Positions 53,338 through 62,694 are shown, counted from the first letter of the stretch. The stretch: 64,000 nucleotides of DNA from Chitinivibrionales bacterium (GCA_014728215.1 WJLZ01000117.1:123731-187730), one strand, 5' to 3'. The notes: generated from the letters alone by a model not told the origin. Made by a program: numbers and translations.

Positions 53338-54249
53338 ATGGAATTTGCCCAGGCACTGGAGCTTGTTGCCGAAAAGATTGGGGAATGGGGACGGCAGGGT
53401 GTACTGCTGATACCAAACATTATGGTATCCCTTATCGTGCTTGTGGTTGCAGCAATTATTGCTATGGTTGCAGCCCGTACCTCCCGGCGTATTCTCGGGC
53501 AGTTTTTGAAAAACATCTCCCTGGTTAATTTTCTCGGCTCGGTTATCCGGTTTTGTGTGCTCCTTGCAGGGGTCATTATTGCACTGAATGTCCTCCAGCT
53601 CGAAAATGCAATTTTGTCGCTTTTAACCGGTGTTGGAATTGTCGGTATTGCTCTTGGTTTTGCCTTCCAGGACATGGCGGCCAATTTTATCTCCGGCATT
53701 GCACTGGTATTCAGGGATGATCGTCCTTTTAAAGTCGGCGACATTGTTGAAACCAAAGAGCAAATCGGCATCATTAAAGAGATCGATCTCCGAGCCACAA
53801 CCATGCAGACTTTTGACGGTCGCTTTGTGTTTATTCCTAATAAGCAGATGTTTCAGGACCCGGTCATCAATTTTTCTTTTCTTGGCCAGAGACGCGTTGA
53901 TATTCCCGTGGGAATATCCTATGGAGACGACTTGCCCAAGGTTATGAAGGTGGCAATGGATGCCGTTCGAGATATCCCCCGTGAAAGGGGAAGTGACAGC
54001 CAGACCGTCGAACTCTTTTTCGAAGAATTCGGCGACAGCTCGATCAATTTTCAGCTCCGCTTCTGGATACCTTTCACCAAACAGACAGATTACCTCTCTG
54101 CGCGCAGTGATGCTGTCATGCGGATAAAACAGGCCTTCGATGAAAATGATATCACCATTCCCTTTCCCATTCGAACACTTGATTTCGGTATCAAAGGCGG
54201 GAAAACCTTGCGGACTATGATTGGGAGTGGGCGAAAGATTGAAGGTTGA
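53338..54249 (+). CDS. mscS: Mechanosensitive channel, MscS family
   Basis: 303 residues from the ATG at 53338 (GAAAGGAG upstream). Three membrane segments: VSLIVLVVAAIIAMVAA, VIRFCVLLAGVIIALNVL and the pore helix GVGIVGIALGFAFQDMAANFISGIALVF. The beta domain (FKVGDIVE...GIIKEIDLRATTMQTFDGRFVFIPNKQM) and C-terminal alpha-beta domain complete a small MscS. It opens under membrane tension and releases solutes on hypo-osmotic shock. It would pair with trehalose accumulation. Single gene with its own sigma-54-type promoter. Confidence 0.95.
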   Translation: MEFAQALELVAEKIGEWGRQGVLLIPNIMVSLIVLVVAAIIAMVAARTSRRILGQFLKNISLVNFLGSVIRFCVLLAGVIIALNVLQLENAILSLLTGVGIVGIALGFAFQDMAANFISGIALVFRDDRPFKVGDIVETKEQIGIIKEIDLRATTMQTFDGRFVFIPNKQMFQDPVINFSFLGQRRVDIPVGISYGDDLPKVMKVAMDAVRDIPRERGSDSQTVELFFEEFGDSSINFQLRFWIPFTKQTDYLSARSDAVMRIKQAFDENDITIPFPIRTLDFGIKGGKTLRTMIGSGRKIEG

Positions 54250-54252
54250 AAG

Positions 54253-54314
54253 AACGTTGACGGCGATGCACTGAGCGTGCCGAAGTGTTAAGAGATGAGG
54301 ATGGTGGATCCAGA
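54253..54314 (+). repeat. Dispersed intergenic repeat, copy 2
   Basis: The left part (54253-54291) matches 29171-29209; the right part (54294-54314) is identical to 42364-42384. It lies between the convergent mscS and HELVH genes. So two short repeat types are joined here. Confidence 0.6.
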
Positions 54315-54344
54315 GACCAGATGCCGATATCCAGCTTTAACCCC

Positions 54345-57300
54345 TTACCATCCCGGTGCCAGAAGCCAGCCGAATCTCCATTGTTCATCGGTGCGCTGAA
54401 AGGGATAGGCGTAATAGAGCTGGAGTACCAGAAACCCCAGAAGATTCATGCGTGTGGAGATTCCCGCACTTGCAACAGGGATTCGCTCCTTTGATGAAGC
54501 CTTATATTCCGGTTCGGGATAATCGGTTGAGGTCCATGCCACACCGGCGTCGGCGAACGCGGCCAGATCCAGAGGAAGATATCTGAAATCGATCAGACCA
54601 TATCCTTCGATACCGAGCAGAGGGACCCGAACTTCTACATTGCCTACTGCGATACGGGAGCCGAAGAGACGGTCGAGTTCAGCACAACCGTATTCGCCGG
54701 TGCCGTCATTGCAATCGTCAACGTCGAATGTCCAGGGTTCATATCCTCGCACAAGAGTCCCGTAACCGATATGAAGAGGGGAGAGACGGTCGCTTTCGCC
54801 ATCCTCCAGATACCGTCCGTAATGGAGTGCACGCACTGCCAGGGTCAGGGGACGCCAATTAAAATAATGACGATAATCGAGGGCGAGTGATATATAGTTC
54901 AGCGTGCCGACTGTCGGCTCGACTTCGATCCTGTACCGTCTTCCTTCAATCGGTGCGGTGAATCCGAAAATGGAGAAATCGCCAACCAGTGCTGCCGGAG
55001 ATTGGATAAGGTTAAGCGGTTTTGGAGCAGACGGTGTTTCTTTCGATGAATCGATAATCTGATCGTTATGAACAAAATAGGTGGTTCCTTCGATTTTGGA
55101 CCAGATCCGTGTGTAGCCGGTTGAAAATTCTACCCGACGATTGACATTGAACGGGAATTCAAGCGCAGCGGTAGCCTTTTCGGTAAAGGTGCGACGTTCG
55201 GCAATGGTGATTTCTTCAACACTGGTTCGCTGACTATCAATCAGCATGGTATCTGTTTCCGATGTAATCTGTACGTCACGATAGGGGACATGTGAGGCAC
55301 CTGCAAGCCAGTTCAACCGTTGAGCGCGATTGTGATAGACAATCTGCCCCGCAGCATCTTCGAATGAGCCATTTATTTGAGCGGTTACGGCAAGAAGGTG
55401 ATTAGAAAGAAGATCACTGAATAAAAGGTGTGCTCCTGCTCCTAGTGCACTTCCCGACTGGTCGATTGCCGCACCGGCGGACAACCGTCCAACCGACAAA
55501 AACGATAGATCGGCTTCGTAATCGTCGACTGAATAAGATTTTGTCGCTATCGCAGAAAACCAGGGTTTATTGAGATAGGTATCGATAAGACCGGGATCTT
55601 GGGGGTTATGGGGAGGAAGAGTGGTTGCTGCAATGAACGAGTGCAACTGATCGGTTTGAATCACTTCTTCTTCAATACGTTCCTGAGTGAGCGAATAGAG
55701 ATTATATTCCCGGTTTTCGAATACCGTAAAGACAAGACTATCGTCATTGCCTGATACACTCAATGCGGGTGATAAGTCGGTCAACCCGGATACCCCGGTT
55801 GCGATATTGGTTATGCGATAATAGGTGTCTTCTTTGAGTGAATAACGGAATATATCGCTGAAACCGTCGGGATCGGCAACAAAGTAGATGCTTTTGCCGT
55901 CGGAAGAAAAGTGCGGGTTGATATGCTTGCACCAGGGGCCGAAGCCATAGAGTGTTGTTTTTTGTTCCGAAAGATTGTACAGCGCAATTTGTGGACGGCT
56001 GAACAGCAGGGAATCGAAGCTTGTTGACGGATGATTGTCGGTGATGAATGCAATGGTGCTGCCGTCAGGCGACCACGATGGCTGCAATTCCGCATGGCGG
56101 TTGTTGGTAAGCCTGGTAAGGGAATCGGCGTCGATATTATAGAGAAACAGATCTGCAATACCGCCGTCGGTTCCGGTAACGGCAAGCTTGTTACCGTCGG
56201 GTGACCATGCAATCCCGGTAATCGCCTCAAGTTCATCGAATTGATAGGTTCCCTCGGTTTTGAGGGTATTGATATTAATGACCCGGATCGAGTTATCACC
56301 CTTTTTAAAAACAACAAATGCGAATTTACTGCCGTCGGGTGACCAGGTTCCGGAGGTATTGGTAAACTGGAGGGCATCAAAATGTGCATTAGTCTGGGCT
56401 CGAACCAGTTGTTTCACAATTTTACCGGTCTTGAGATTCGCCAGGTAAAGGGAAAGGGTGAATATATTGCGGCGCGAAAAGAAGACTACATATTTACCGT
56501 CCGGACTGACTGATGGTGAAAGATTGAGCCCCCCTTCACCCGTAATAACCGGCGTGCCGTAACCCGACGGATTGATTCTTCCCTTGAGATCGGGGGCGAA
56601 TTCATTTTTTATTGCCTTCCGCCACAGAACAGAAAGGGAATCGACATCAATACCCAGCTCATTTTCGACGGCCCGGCGGAAACTCGATTTAAGAGAGCTG
56701 TAATAGAGACGGGGAACGATTGTATCTCCCCAGGTGCCACCAATATAGGCCCAGATCGCGTGCCCGTAGCGGTAGGGGAAATAGGATGGATCCCTGGATA
56801 CCTTTTCGATGGTTGGAAGGTCGTTGTTAATAAGAGCATCCCGCATCCACATAGCCGTCAATGGAGTACTGGAGCCGACCGATAAATATTCACTCATCCC
56901 CTCGATAAACCAGAGAGGAATATTGCGTGAAGACTGTAAGCCCCGGGGAAGCGATTTCATCAGCGCATAGTGATAAACATGGACCAGTTCATGTCCGAGG
57001 ACATGGTCATTTTCGGCATAAATTCCGGTGAGAGGAATAACCACTCGTTCTCTCAATCCTTCGGTAACACCGCCGGTACTCTGTGGGATACGACCGGAGA
57101 TGACATTGGTCTGCTGGAAATCGGCATGATTGGCATAAAGGACAATCGGCTGGCCCGATGAAAGACCCGTATCAAAAAGAGTAGCATATCGTTTATCCCA
57201 CCGCTGCAACATCCGGGCGGCGTCGCTTACAGCAGTCAATTCTTCAGGATAATAGTGAATCGAAAAAGGATCGGCATGCATGACGTTGAAATCAAAATTT

Positions 57301-57407
57301 TCATACTGAACCTTGTTTCGTCCGAAATACTGTGCCCGTGTTTCTATCGGCACAATGCACAAAAGCAGAATCTGCAAAAATTGCATATGTCGTTGTAGGT
57401 TAAACAT
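54345..57407 (-). CDS. Secreted HExxH peptidase / beta-propeller / barrel protein
   Basis: 1,020 residues from the Met at 57407; 57386 is also possible. A signal peptide (MQFLQILLLCIVPIETRAQ) starts it. The peptidase part (about residues 20-270) has GHELVHVYHYALM and WFIEGMSEYLS, a gluzincin zinc site. The middle has repeated PD40/WD40-like strands: LSPSVSPDGKYVVFFS, GTWSPDGSKFAFVVF, IAWSPDGNKLAVTG, PSWSPDGSTIAFITD, HFSSDGKSIYFVAD. The C-terminal 350 residues are beta-rich with aromatic strand ends (BamA/surface-antigen-like). It likely sits in the outer membrane with an extracellular or periplasmic protease. A consensus sigma-54-type promoter is at 57421-57436. Confidence 0.85.
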   Translation of the reverse strand: MFNLQRHMQFLQILLLCIVPIETRAQYFGRNKVQYENFDFNVMHADPFSIHYYPEELTAVSDAARMLQRWDKRYATLFDTGLSSGQPIVLYANHADFQQTNVISGRIPQSTGGVTEGLRERVVIPLTGIYAENDHVLGHELVHVYHYALMKSLPRGLQSSRNIPLWFIEGMSEYLSVGSSTPLTAMWMRDALINNDLPTIEKVSRDPSYFPYRYGHAIWAYIGGTWGDTIVPRLYYSSLKSSFRRAVENELGIDVDSLSVLWRKAIKNEFAPDLKGRINPSGYGTPVITGEGGLNLSPSVSPDGKYVVFFSRRNIFTLSLYLANLKTGKIVKQLVRAQTNAHFDALQFTNTSGTWSPDGSKFAFVVFKKGDNSIRVININTLKTEGTYQFDELEAITGIAWSPDGNKLAVTGTDGGIADLFLYNIDADSLTRLTNNRHAELQPSWSPDGSTIAFITDNHPSTSFDSLLFSRPQIALYNLSEQKTTLYGFGPWCKHINPHFSSDGKSIYFVADPDGFSDIFRYSLKEDTYYRITNIATGVSGLTDLSPALSVSGNDDSLVFTVFENREYNLYSLTQERIEEEVIQTDQLHSFIAATTLPPHNPQDPGLIDTYLNKPWFSAIATKSYSVDDYEADLSFLSVGRLSAGAAIDQSGSALGAGAHLLFSDLLSNHLLAVTAQINGSFEDAAGQIVYHNRAQRLNWLAGASHVPYRDVQITSETDTMLIDSQRTSVEEITIAERRTFTEKATAALEFPFNVNRRVEFSTGYTRIWSKIEGTTYFVHNDQIIDSSKETPSAPKPLNLIQSPAALVGDFSIFGFTAPIEGRRYRIEVEPTVGTLNYISLALDYRHYFNWRPLTLAVRALHYGRYLEDGESDRLSPLHIGYGTLVRGYEPWTFDVDDCNDGTGEYGCAELDRLFGSRIAVGNVEVRVPLLGIEGYGLIDFRYLPLDLAAFADAGVAWTSTDYPEPEYKASSKERIPVASAGISTRMNLLGFLVLQLYYAYPFQRTDEQWRFGWLLAPGW

Positions 57408-57420
57408 AGAAAAAAGCATA

Positions 57421-57436
57421 TGCAAGCATTATGCCA
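57421..57436 (-). promoter_or_regulatory. Sigma-54 promoter for the HELVH-propeller gene
   Basis: On the reverse strand TGGCAT-AATGC-TTGCA, full consensus, GG and GC ten bases apart. It covers the first ATG of the open frame, so translation must begin at a later Met. Confidence 0.8.
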
Positions 57437-57549
57437 CCGTGGGGCTATAGGAGTACTTGGTCGTTGAGGGGGTTCGAAGTATATCTGAGGAGTGCTGTTG
57501 TCGGGCCTTTCTCAAAAATGACAAAGGCTTTTGCACTTATGCAAATAGA

Positions 57550-58455
57550 TTATTCGGATGATCGCATAAGCTTTTTATCGCGGTCGCTGAGAATATTTGA
57601 TGTAAAGAGGCTTCGGGTGGCTTTTGTTATGGTGTCACAATTAATATACTGAAACAATTTGATATTGGCGGTAAAGATTTTATATATGGCCGGGTCAAAG
57701 CAGTCTTTTGCCATTTTGTTCATTATTCCGATTGCCAGTTTATGTGGGTAACAATATTTATAAACCCGTTGGGAGAGCAAGGAATCGTATACATCGATAA
57801 TTCTGATAATGCGTGCCCCAACCGGAATATTTTGACCCGAAAGACCAAGAGGGTAACCACTGCCGTTATAGTTTTCGTGATGAGCGAGTATGGTGGCGCA
57901 TATCTCATTCACATTATTGATCTCGTTATAGAGCTGTAGGTGACGGGCGCTGAAATGGACATGATCTTTTATCCGTTCGAATTCGTGGGGGGTTAATTGT
58001 GTTTTTTTCAATAAGAGGGTATGCTGTAAATCCAATTTTCCGATATCATGAGCAAGTGCCGCTATCAATAAATTTTTTGTGGTCCCTGTTTCCAACCGGA
58101 GTTTATGGGCGATTACTGCACAATTTCGAGCGACACGCATATGATGAGCAAAATAGTCTGAACCAAGATTTTTTAAATGATTCAGCAATTTCAAAACAGC
58201 ACGTTCATTCTCAAAGACCAGCGCAAACAATGTATCGACATATTTCTGCAGTTTCGAATTTTGACTATTCCGAAAGATTGTGTATAAATAGGAAATGAGT
58301 TTATCGGCAGTGCCCACAGTACCATACTTTTGTTGGTACCGGTCTGGCGTCCGATCGTATTTAATGGAGAATGCAGCGTTTGTTTGAGATGTCACCACAG
58401 GCGTTAACAGTGAGTGTCCGTCTGCGCCAAAAGATGTGGGGTCTTCCTGGAACAT
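57550..58455 (-). CDS. HD-GYP-domain protein (putative cyclic-di-GMP phosphodiesterase)
   Basis: 301 residues. The HD-GYP core reads AALAHDIGKLDLQ, KDHVHFSARHL, LAHHENYNGSGYPLGLSGQNIP and RIIRIIDVYDSLLSQRVY. HD, HHExxxGxGYP and the catalytic metal residues are intact. Such domains cleave cyclic di-GMP or related dinucleotides. The N-terminal 100 residues match no clear sensor domain. It would lower c-di-GMP under stress. The start lacks a strong ribosome binding site. A consensus sigma-54-type promoter lies at 58509-58524. Confidence 0.9.
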   Translation of the reverse strand: MFQEDPTSFGADGHSLLTPVVTSQTNAAFSIKYDRTPDRYQQKYGTVGTADKLISYLYTIFRNSQNSKLQKYVDTLFALVFENERAVLKLLNHLKNLGSDYFAHHMRVARNCAVIAHKLRLETGTTKNLLIAALAHDIGKLDLQHTLLLKKTQLTPHEFERIKDHVHFSARHLQLYNEINNVNEICATILAHHENYNGSGYPLGLSGQNIPVGARIIRIIDVYDSLLSQRVYKYCYPHKLAIGIMNKMAKDCFDPAIYKIFTANIKLFQYINCDTITKATRSLFTSNILSDRDKKLMRSSE

Positions 58456-58508
58456 CTTATGTTTTTTACCGTTAGATTAAATGTTAGATTTTTGTTTGCC
58501 TGTTGTTA

Positions 58509-58524
58509 AGCAATTATGATGCCA
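58509..58524 (-). promoter_or_regulatory. Sigma-54 promoter for the HD-GYP gene
   Basis: On the reverse strand TGGCAT-CATAA-TTGCT, GG and GC ten bases apart, about 55 bases before the start at 58455. Confidence 0.8.
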
Positions 58525-58721
58525 GTTGTTATAATATAGTAATGTGTTGGCCTTCAGTGCACAAAATCGTCATCTCAGCCATGGATGGAACAGAACCCGA
58601 TCACGTTCGCAGGCAGAGTACACCGGAAACATTTGTGTGATTTTTTGCAAATTCGATATCGATGTTATAGTATTTGCAAAAAAATGGCATCTCCTGCCTG
58701 TGGATATACTGAGACGAACGC

Positions 58722-58737
58722 TGGCATTAAATTTGCC
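58722..58737 (+). promoter_or_regulatory. Sigma-54 promoter for the 429-residue protein
   Basis: TGGCAT-TAAAT-TTGCC, GG and GC ten bases apart; about 70 bases before the start at 58808. Divergent to the HD-GYP promoter. The 58525-58721 stretch between them holds no gene that I can support. Confidence 0.75.
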
Positions 58738-58807
58738 GCCTATTTAAAAGGAGAATCCGGATCTTTATTATTATAAGGTTTGACAATAAAAACTCAAGCG
58801 GTAATGA

Positions 58808-60097
58808 ATGAAAAACGCCGAACTTTTTATTCCCCAGCTTGATGCAATAATTGAAGCGGCCGGCGGGGAGAGCAAATATATCGATTGTAACAATAAAGCA
58901 TATCGATGCAATATCTGTGATTCGATTCTCCCGAGAATACGTACTCTCCTGCAGGAATCCATCAAACCCAAAACCACACAATATAATAAAACATGGAACC
59001 TCTGGTTTGTTCTGAAACGAGGTCCGATTTCCGCTTATACCACCGATGAAGAATACGAGCAAATGCTCGAGCATGAAGAAATTGAATCTCATGAAGAACT
59101 TGAAGAATACTGGGTAATGGAATATCCTTATGAAGAAGAGTGGATTAAGGTCACATTTATTTTACAGGAAAACGAATTCAGTGTATTGATCAATACAGCG
59201 TTGCATTTTCTGTATAATTTCGATACCTGCGAAATAATCGGTGGAGCACTCAATACCCCCAAAGGAGAAGTTTTGCTCCGGTGGCTTGAGGGGAGGATAA
59301 AAAGGGAAATCGAAGCATTTTTAAAAGACCCTGATGCATATAATCGAAATGTTGAAGAAAAGTTACCTTTGCGAAAGCGTATCGGCCGGATTAGCCGTCA
59401 TTTTTTATGGAAACAAATTCCGGATCTCGAGCGTTTGGATAGAGAACTTGGTGATGAGATAATCCATACCCTTGAGAGGGCATTAAATAATATTAATCGG
59501 AATAATCCTCTCTTCAGGATGACTGCTGACGATTTTTTCGGGTATTGTGAGATATGTTATGATGCCAATGATTATTTTGGTCATGATGAAAAACTGACTC
59601 CTCGTCAAAAGTATAAACGGATGGCTGATGGCCGGGATGAGGGGTTATTGGAAGTATCCGGCGATTCGCCTGAAGCATTTTATGAGTGGTTTGCCAACCG
59701 AAACCATCGTGGTCATCCATGGGAAATATGCCGAGGGGGTACTACGAGTCACATATCACTGATAGTGAATAGTACCAGAGACCCCTGGTATCTCTCGTTG
59801 TCCGGCTTTGGCCGGGTGCGCGCCGCTGAAACAGTTCGTATGGCTGTTGCCCTCTGGAAGGCTGCAATCCCATTCCGTCTTTTAAAGGCTTCTGAACTGC
59901 TGGCCATGTGCAAGGGAACCGATTACGTCGGTATTGTGCCCGATTATGTTACCCCCCGGTACTGTGGTGATCTTTTCCCCGATGAAGATGCCATTATCGA
60001 TTATATGAACCCCTGGGATGATCAGGTGTTCGAATCGGTGGTACGGAAATATGCTTACTGGTATCCCCTCGAAAAACTGGAAACTCAACATATATGA
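58808..60097 (+). CDS. Uncharacterised 429-residue protein
   Basis: No family recognised. Soluble, acidic, with no signal peptide or membrane segment. Cys pairs near the start (YIDCNNKAYRCNICDS) suggest a metal site; a strongly acidic stretch follows (TTDEEYEQMLEHEEIESHEELEEYW). The second half is richer in Tyr, Trp and Arg (FYEWFANRNHRGHPWEICRGGTTSHISLIV). Its last part (SLSGFGRVRAAETVRMAVALWKAAIPFRLLKASELLAMCKGTDYVG) looks well folded and conserved. The CorC-like gene follows after 31 bases, so both form an operon behind a sigma-54-type promoter. Confidence 0.8.
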   Translation: MKNAELFIPQLDAIIEAAGGESKYIDCNNKAYRCNICDSILPRIRTLLQESIKPKTTQYNKTWNLWFVLKRGPISAYTTDEEYEQMLEHEEIESHEELEEYWVMEYPYEEEWIKVTFILQENEFSVLINTALHFLYNFDTCEIIGGALNTPKGEVLLRWLEGRIKREIEAFLKDPDAYNRNVEEKLPLRKRIGRISRHFLWKQIPDLERLDRELGDEIIHTLERALNNINRNNPLFRMTADDFFGYCEICYDANDYFGHDEKLTPRQKYKRMADGRDEGLLEVSGDSPEAFYEWFANRNHRGHPWEICRGGTTSHISLIVNSTRDPWYLSLSGFGRVRAAETVRMAVALWKAAIPFRLLKASELLAMCKGTDYVGIVPDYVTPRYCGDLFPDEDAIIDYMNPWDDQVFESVVRKYAYWYPLEKLETQHI

Positions 60098-60128
60098 TTT
60101 CCCAACCCACAGCTGGAAATATTGTCCT

Positions 60129-61187
60129 ATGGCATTAATGATAATATATCTGATATCTGCAATTATTATTTCGTTTATTTGTTCGGTGCTTGAAGCTGTC
60201 CTGTTGAGCGTTTCACCTGCCTATATTAAAGTATTAGAACAGAAAAATCCATCAGCGGGGAATAAGCTCCTGGCCTTCAAAACCGATATCGACAAACCTC
60301 TTTCGGCTATTTTGAGCCTGAACACCATTGCCCATACCATTGGTGCAGCCGGCGTTGGCGCCCAGGCCCAGATTGTTTTCGGCAAAGCATCGGTTGGTTT
60401 GATTTCAGCAATACTGACTTTTCTGATACTTGTTTTTTCTGAAATAATACCTAAAACCATTGGTGCAAGCTATTGGCGCTTGCTGGTTATCCCCTCCACC
60501 CAGACAATGCGAATTGTAGTCTTTCTTATGTATCCGCTTACCCTGCTCTCCCGTTTCCTGACCAAGTTAATTGGACGCAAGGGGAATACAGGAGCTTTGA
60601 CCCGGGAAGAACTGAATGCTCAGGTCGACCTGAGTCTGAAAGAAGGAATTCTGCGCGGTCAGGAATCACGAGTGTTTAAAAACCTTATCCGTTTCAGGTC
60701 GCTGCAAGCCAAAGATATCATGACTCCCCGCCCGGTTTTGATTTCCTATCCCCAGACCGAAACAGTTGGTTCGGTAGCCGATAAAAATTTACCGGTATCC
60801 CGGATCCTTGTGCATCGGGAAAACGCTCCGGAAGATATTACCGGTTACGTTCTTAAAAGTGAACTCCTGGACTGGGTTGCCCGCGATAAACCTCAAAAGC
60901 AGTTATGTGATTTCAAGCGGGAAATTCTTACTGTTCCCGAATCATTAAATGTCGAAGAGCTTCTTGAAAAGCTCCTCAAAGGTCATGAGCACATCACCGT
61001 GCTTATCGATGAATATGGCGGCTTGGCGGGTATTGTCACTATGGAAGACATAATCGAGACGCTTCTGGGGATGGAAATTGTCGATGAAATGGATACTGTC
61101 GAAGATATGCAGGCCTATGCCCGCGATCGATGGCGGGAACGGGCAGAGCGTCTCGGGCTTCTGAGAAATGAAAACGAATTAAAATAA
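60129..61187 (+). CDS. CorC/CNNM-family membrane protein (DUF21 + CBS pair)
   Basis: 352 residues from the ATG at 60129. The DUF21 part has three or four membrane segments: IIYLISAIIISFICSVLEAVLLS, LSLNTIAHTIGAAGVGAQ and LISAILTFLILVFSEIIPKTIGASYW. A cytoplasmic CBS pair follows (LQAKDIMTPRPVL; HITVLIDEYGGLAGIVTMEDIIETLLG). Family members export Mg2+ or Na+ or affect Mg2+ resistance. The C-terminal CorC_HlyC domain is missing. The frame is open back to 60018, inside the previous gene, but hydrophobic segment placement supports 60129. No good ribosome binding site. Confidence 0.88.
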   Translation: MALMIIYLISAIIISFICSVLEAVLLSVSPAYIKVLEQKNPSAGNKLLAFKTDIDKPLSAILSLNTIAHTIGAAGVGAQAQIVFGKASVGLISAILTFLILVFSEIIPKTIGASYWRLLVIPSTQTMRIVVFLMYPLTLLSRFLTKLIGRKGNTGALTREELNAQVDLSLKEGILRGQESRVFKNLIRFRSLQAKDIMTPRPVLISYPQTETVGSVADKNLPVSRILVHRENAPEDITGYVLKSELLDWVARDKPQKQLCDFKREILTVPESLNVEELLEKLLKGHEHITVLIDEYGGLAGIVTMEDIIETLLGMEIVDEMDTVEDMQAYARDRWRERAERLGLLRNENELK

Positions 61188-61221
61188 GAAGTTTTTTTCC
61201 GGCACAAACACCAACGTTCTG

Positions 61222-61386
61222 TTATCTATTCATTTTCCTTTCCCCCGTTCTCTTTTCTTCCCGGGCTTCAGCTGCCGGAACATATTTATGCTTTTTTTTG
61301 CTGTAAATAAGATTATCTTGCTCCACCTTTTCAATAAATGATTTTTGAGCTGTTTTATTTGTACTGCTCTCTTTTTGAGAATCCAT
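61222..61386 (-). CDS. Small basic protein downstream of SDR gene
   Basis: 54 residues, Lys/Glu-rich, no family recognised (MDSQKESSTNKTAQKSF, then KKKHKYVPAAEAREEK). The start at 61386 has AAAGAGG eight bases upstream. It lies 26 bases past the SDR stop on the same strand, so it is probably the last gene of that run. The evidence is only position and ribosome binding site. Confidence 0.5.
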   Translation of the reverse strand: MDSQKESSTNKTAQKSFIEKVEQDNLIYSKKKHKYVPAAEAREEKRTGERKMNR

Positions 61387-61412
61387 ACTGAGCCTCTTTC
61401 TTTTTAATGTCA

Positions 61413-62174
61413 TTACCGTGCAGTCATGCCCCCGTCAATGATCATCGATTCACCGGTTACAAAGGACGATGAATCTGAACAGAGCCAGATAACCGCTTCG
61501 GCGACTTCTTCGGGCTTTCCCATTCGACCAACAGGTTCATTTGATACAAAGCTCGCAGCAGCTTCGGGATCATCGCCCACGAACCGTTTCACCATATCTG
61601 TTTCAATTATGCCCGGACATACGGCATTAACCCTGATGCCTGATTTGGCGTATTCGAGGGCGGCGGTCTTGGTAAGCCCGATAACTCCGTGCTTTGATGC
61701 AGAATATGCGCAAATACCTTCAAAACCAATAACCCCTGCTACTGAAGACATGTTCACGATCGAGCCGCCATTCTGTTTAAGCATCTGCTCGATCTCATAT
61801 TTCATACAGAGCCATGTCCCTTTGAGGTTGACACCCGTCACCTTGTCCCAGTTTTGTTCTGAGGTAAGCGCAGTGGTGGCTTGTTCACCTTCGGTACCGG
61901 CATTGTTGACGGCACAGTCGAGTTTGCCGTACATCTCCACTATCTGACGGATGAGTTGCTTTACATCGCCATCCTGAGATACATCCGTGGTAGCAAAAAT
62001 ACTTTTCTTTCCCATTTCCTCTATTTTGTGGGTTACCTTTTTTCCTTCCTCATACAGGATATCGGCAATAACGACAGTGGCTCCTTCACGGGCACAAGCA
62101 AATGCTGTTGCTTTTCCTATTCCTGCAGCACCGCCGGTTATTAAAACAACTTTATTTTTCAACATTAAATCCAT
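61413..62174 (-). CDS. Short-chain dehydrogenase/reductase (SDR)
   Basis: 253 residues from the ATG at 62174 (AGAGGTGG upstream); a much longer frame to 62420 overlaps the next gene and is not likely. The Rossmann motif LITGGAAGIGKATAFA, the NNAG motif in CAVNNAGTEG, and catalytic Ser/Tyr/Lys (MSSVAG, YSASKHG) show a classical SDR; ADI at the end of strand 2 favours NAD(H). The end (SSFVTGESMIIDGGMTA) is typical of glucose-dehydrogenase/FabG-like members. Substrate unknown. It follows the PEBP gene by 46 bases. Confidence 0.92.
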   Translation of the reverse strand: MDLMLKNKVVLITGGAAGIGKATAFACAREGATVVIADILYEEGKKVTHKIEEMGKKSIFATTDVSQDGDVKQLIRQIVEMYGKLDCAVNNAGTEGEQATTALTSEQNWDKVTGVNLKGTWLCMKYEIEQMLKQNGGSIVNMSSVAGVIGFEGICAYSASKHGVIGLTKTAALEYAKSGIRVNAVCPGIIETDMVKRFVGDDPEAAASFVSNEPVGRMGKPEEVAEAVIWLCSDSSSFVTGESMIIDGGMTAR

Positions 62175-62220
62175 TAAAAACCACCTCTCTGAGAATATTA
62201 GTAAAGAGCTTTCTGATACA

Positions 62221-62667
62221 TTACTCACATTGTCGTATCGTTGATCTGGACCCCGTATAGATGCCTTCAAGCGCTGCCGTGGCGATAATATGGTTTCGCA
62301 TTGCAATTTTGACTTCAATGATGCTTTTGCCATAACCGATTGTAAGCACCGAGTCGAGGGCAAAGACATAAAACACCAGATGCTGTTCTTTTTGCTGCGG
62401 CCCCGGCCCAATATATTCATAGGTCAGAAAATCGTTGATCGCTTCAATACCAATATGAGCGTTTTCTTCGATAAAATCTAACACAGGGACATTGAAAATC
62501 AGCCAGTGAGTCAGATTTTTCTCAGGCTCTTCCATACTGATACACAGGCTTTGAGTCTGTCCGGGTATTTCTTCGATGGTAAGACAGGGGTTGATATTAT
62601 TACCCTCGGCAGTATATTTCCGGGGTATTTTCCCTCTGTTTTCAAAATTCGGGCTTTTAAGAAGCAT
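62221..62667 (-). CDS. YbhB/PEBP-family protein
   Basis: 148 residues of the phosphatidylethanolamine-binding (YbhB/YbcL, Raf-kinase-inhibitor-like) family: SPNFENRGKIPRKYTAEGNNINPCLTIEEIP, SLCISMEEPE, THWLIFNVP and YEYIGPGPQQKEQHLVFYVFALD. The usual ligand-site sequence GPCPP is GPGPQ and the HR after it is QH, so ligand binding may be altered. Function unknown in bacteria. It follows the RAM gene by 27 bases. Confidence 0.85.
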   Translation of the reverse strand: MLLKSPNFENRGKIPRKYTAEGNNINPCLTIEEIPGQTQSLCISMEEPEKNLTHWLIFNVPVLDFIEENAHIGIEAINDFLTYEYIGPGPQQKEQHLVFYVFALDSVLTIGYGKSIIEVKIAMRNHIIATAALEGIYTGSRSTIRQCE

Positions 62668-62694
62668 ATCCGTATTCCACTATTAAATTTTCCA

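Noticed and set aside
61413..62420. Long version of the SDR gene (335 codons)
   Set aside because: The extra 82 codons overlap the PEBP gene and have no SDR similarity; the ATG at 62174 has a good ribosome binding site.
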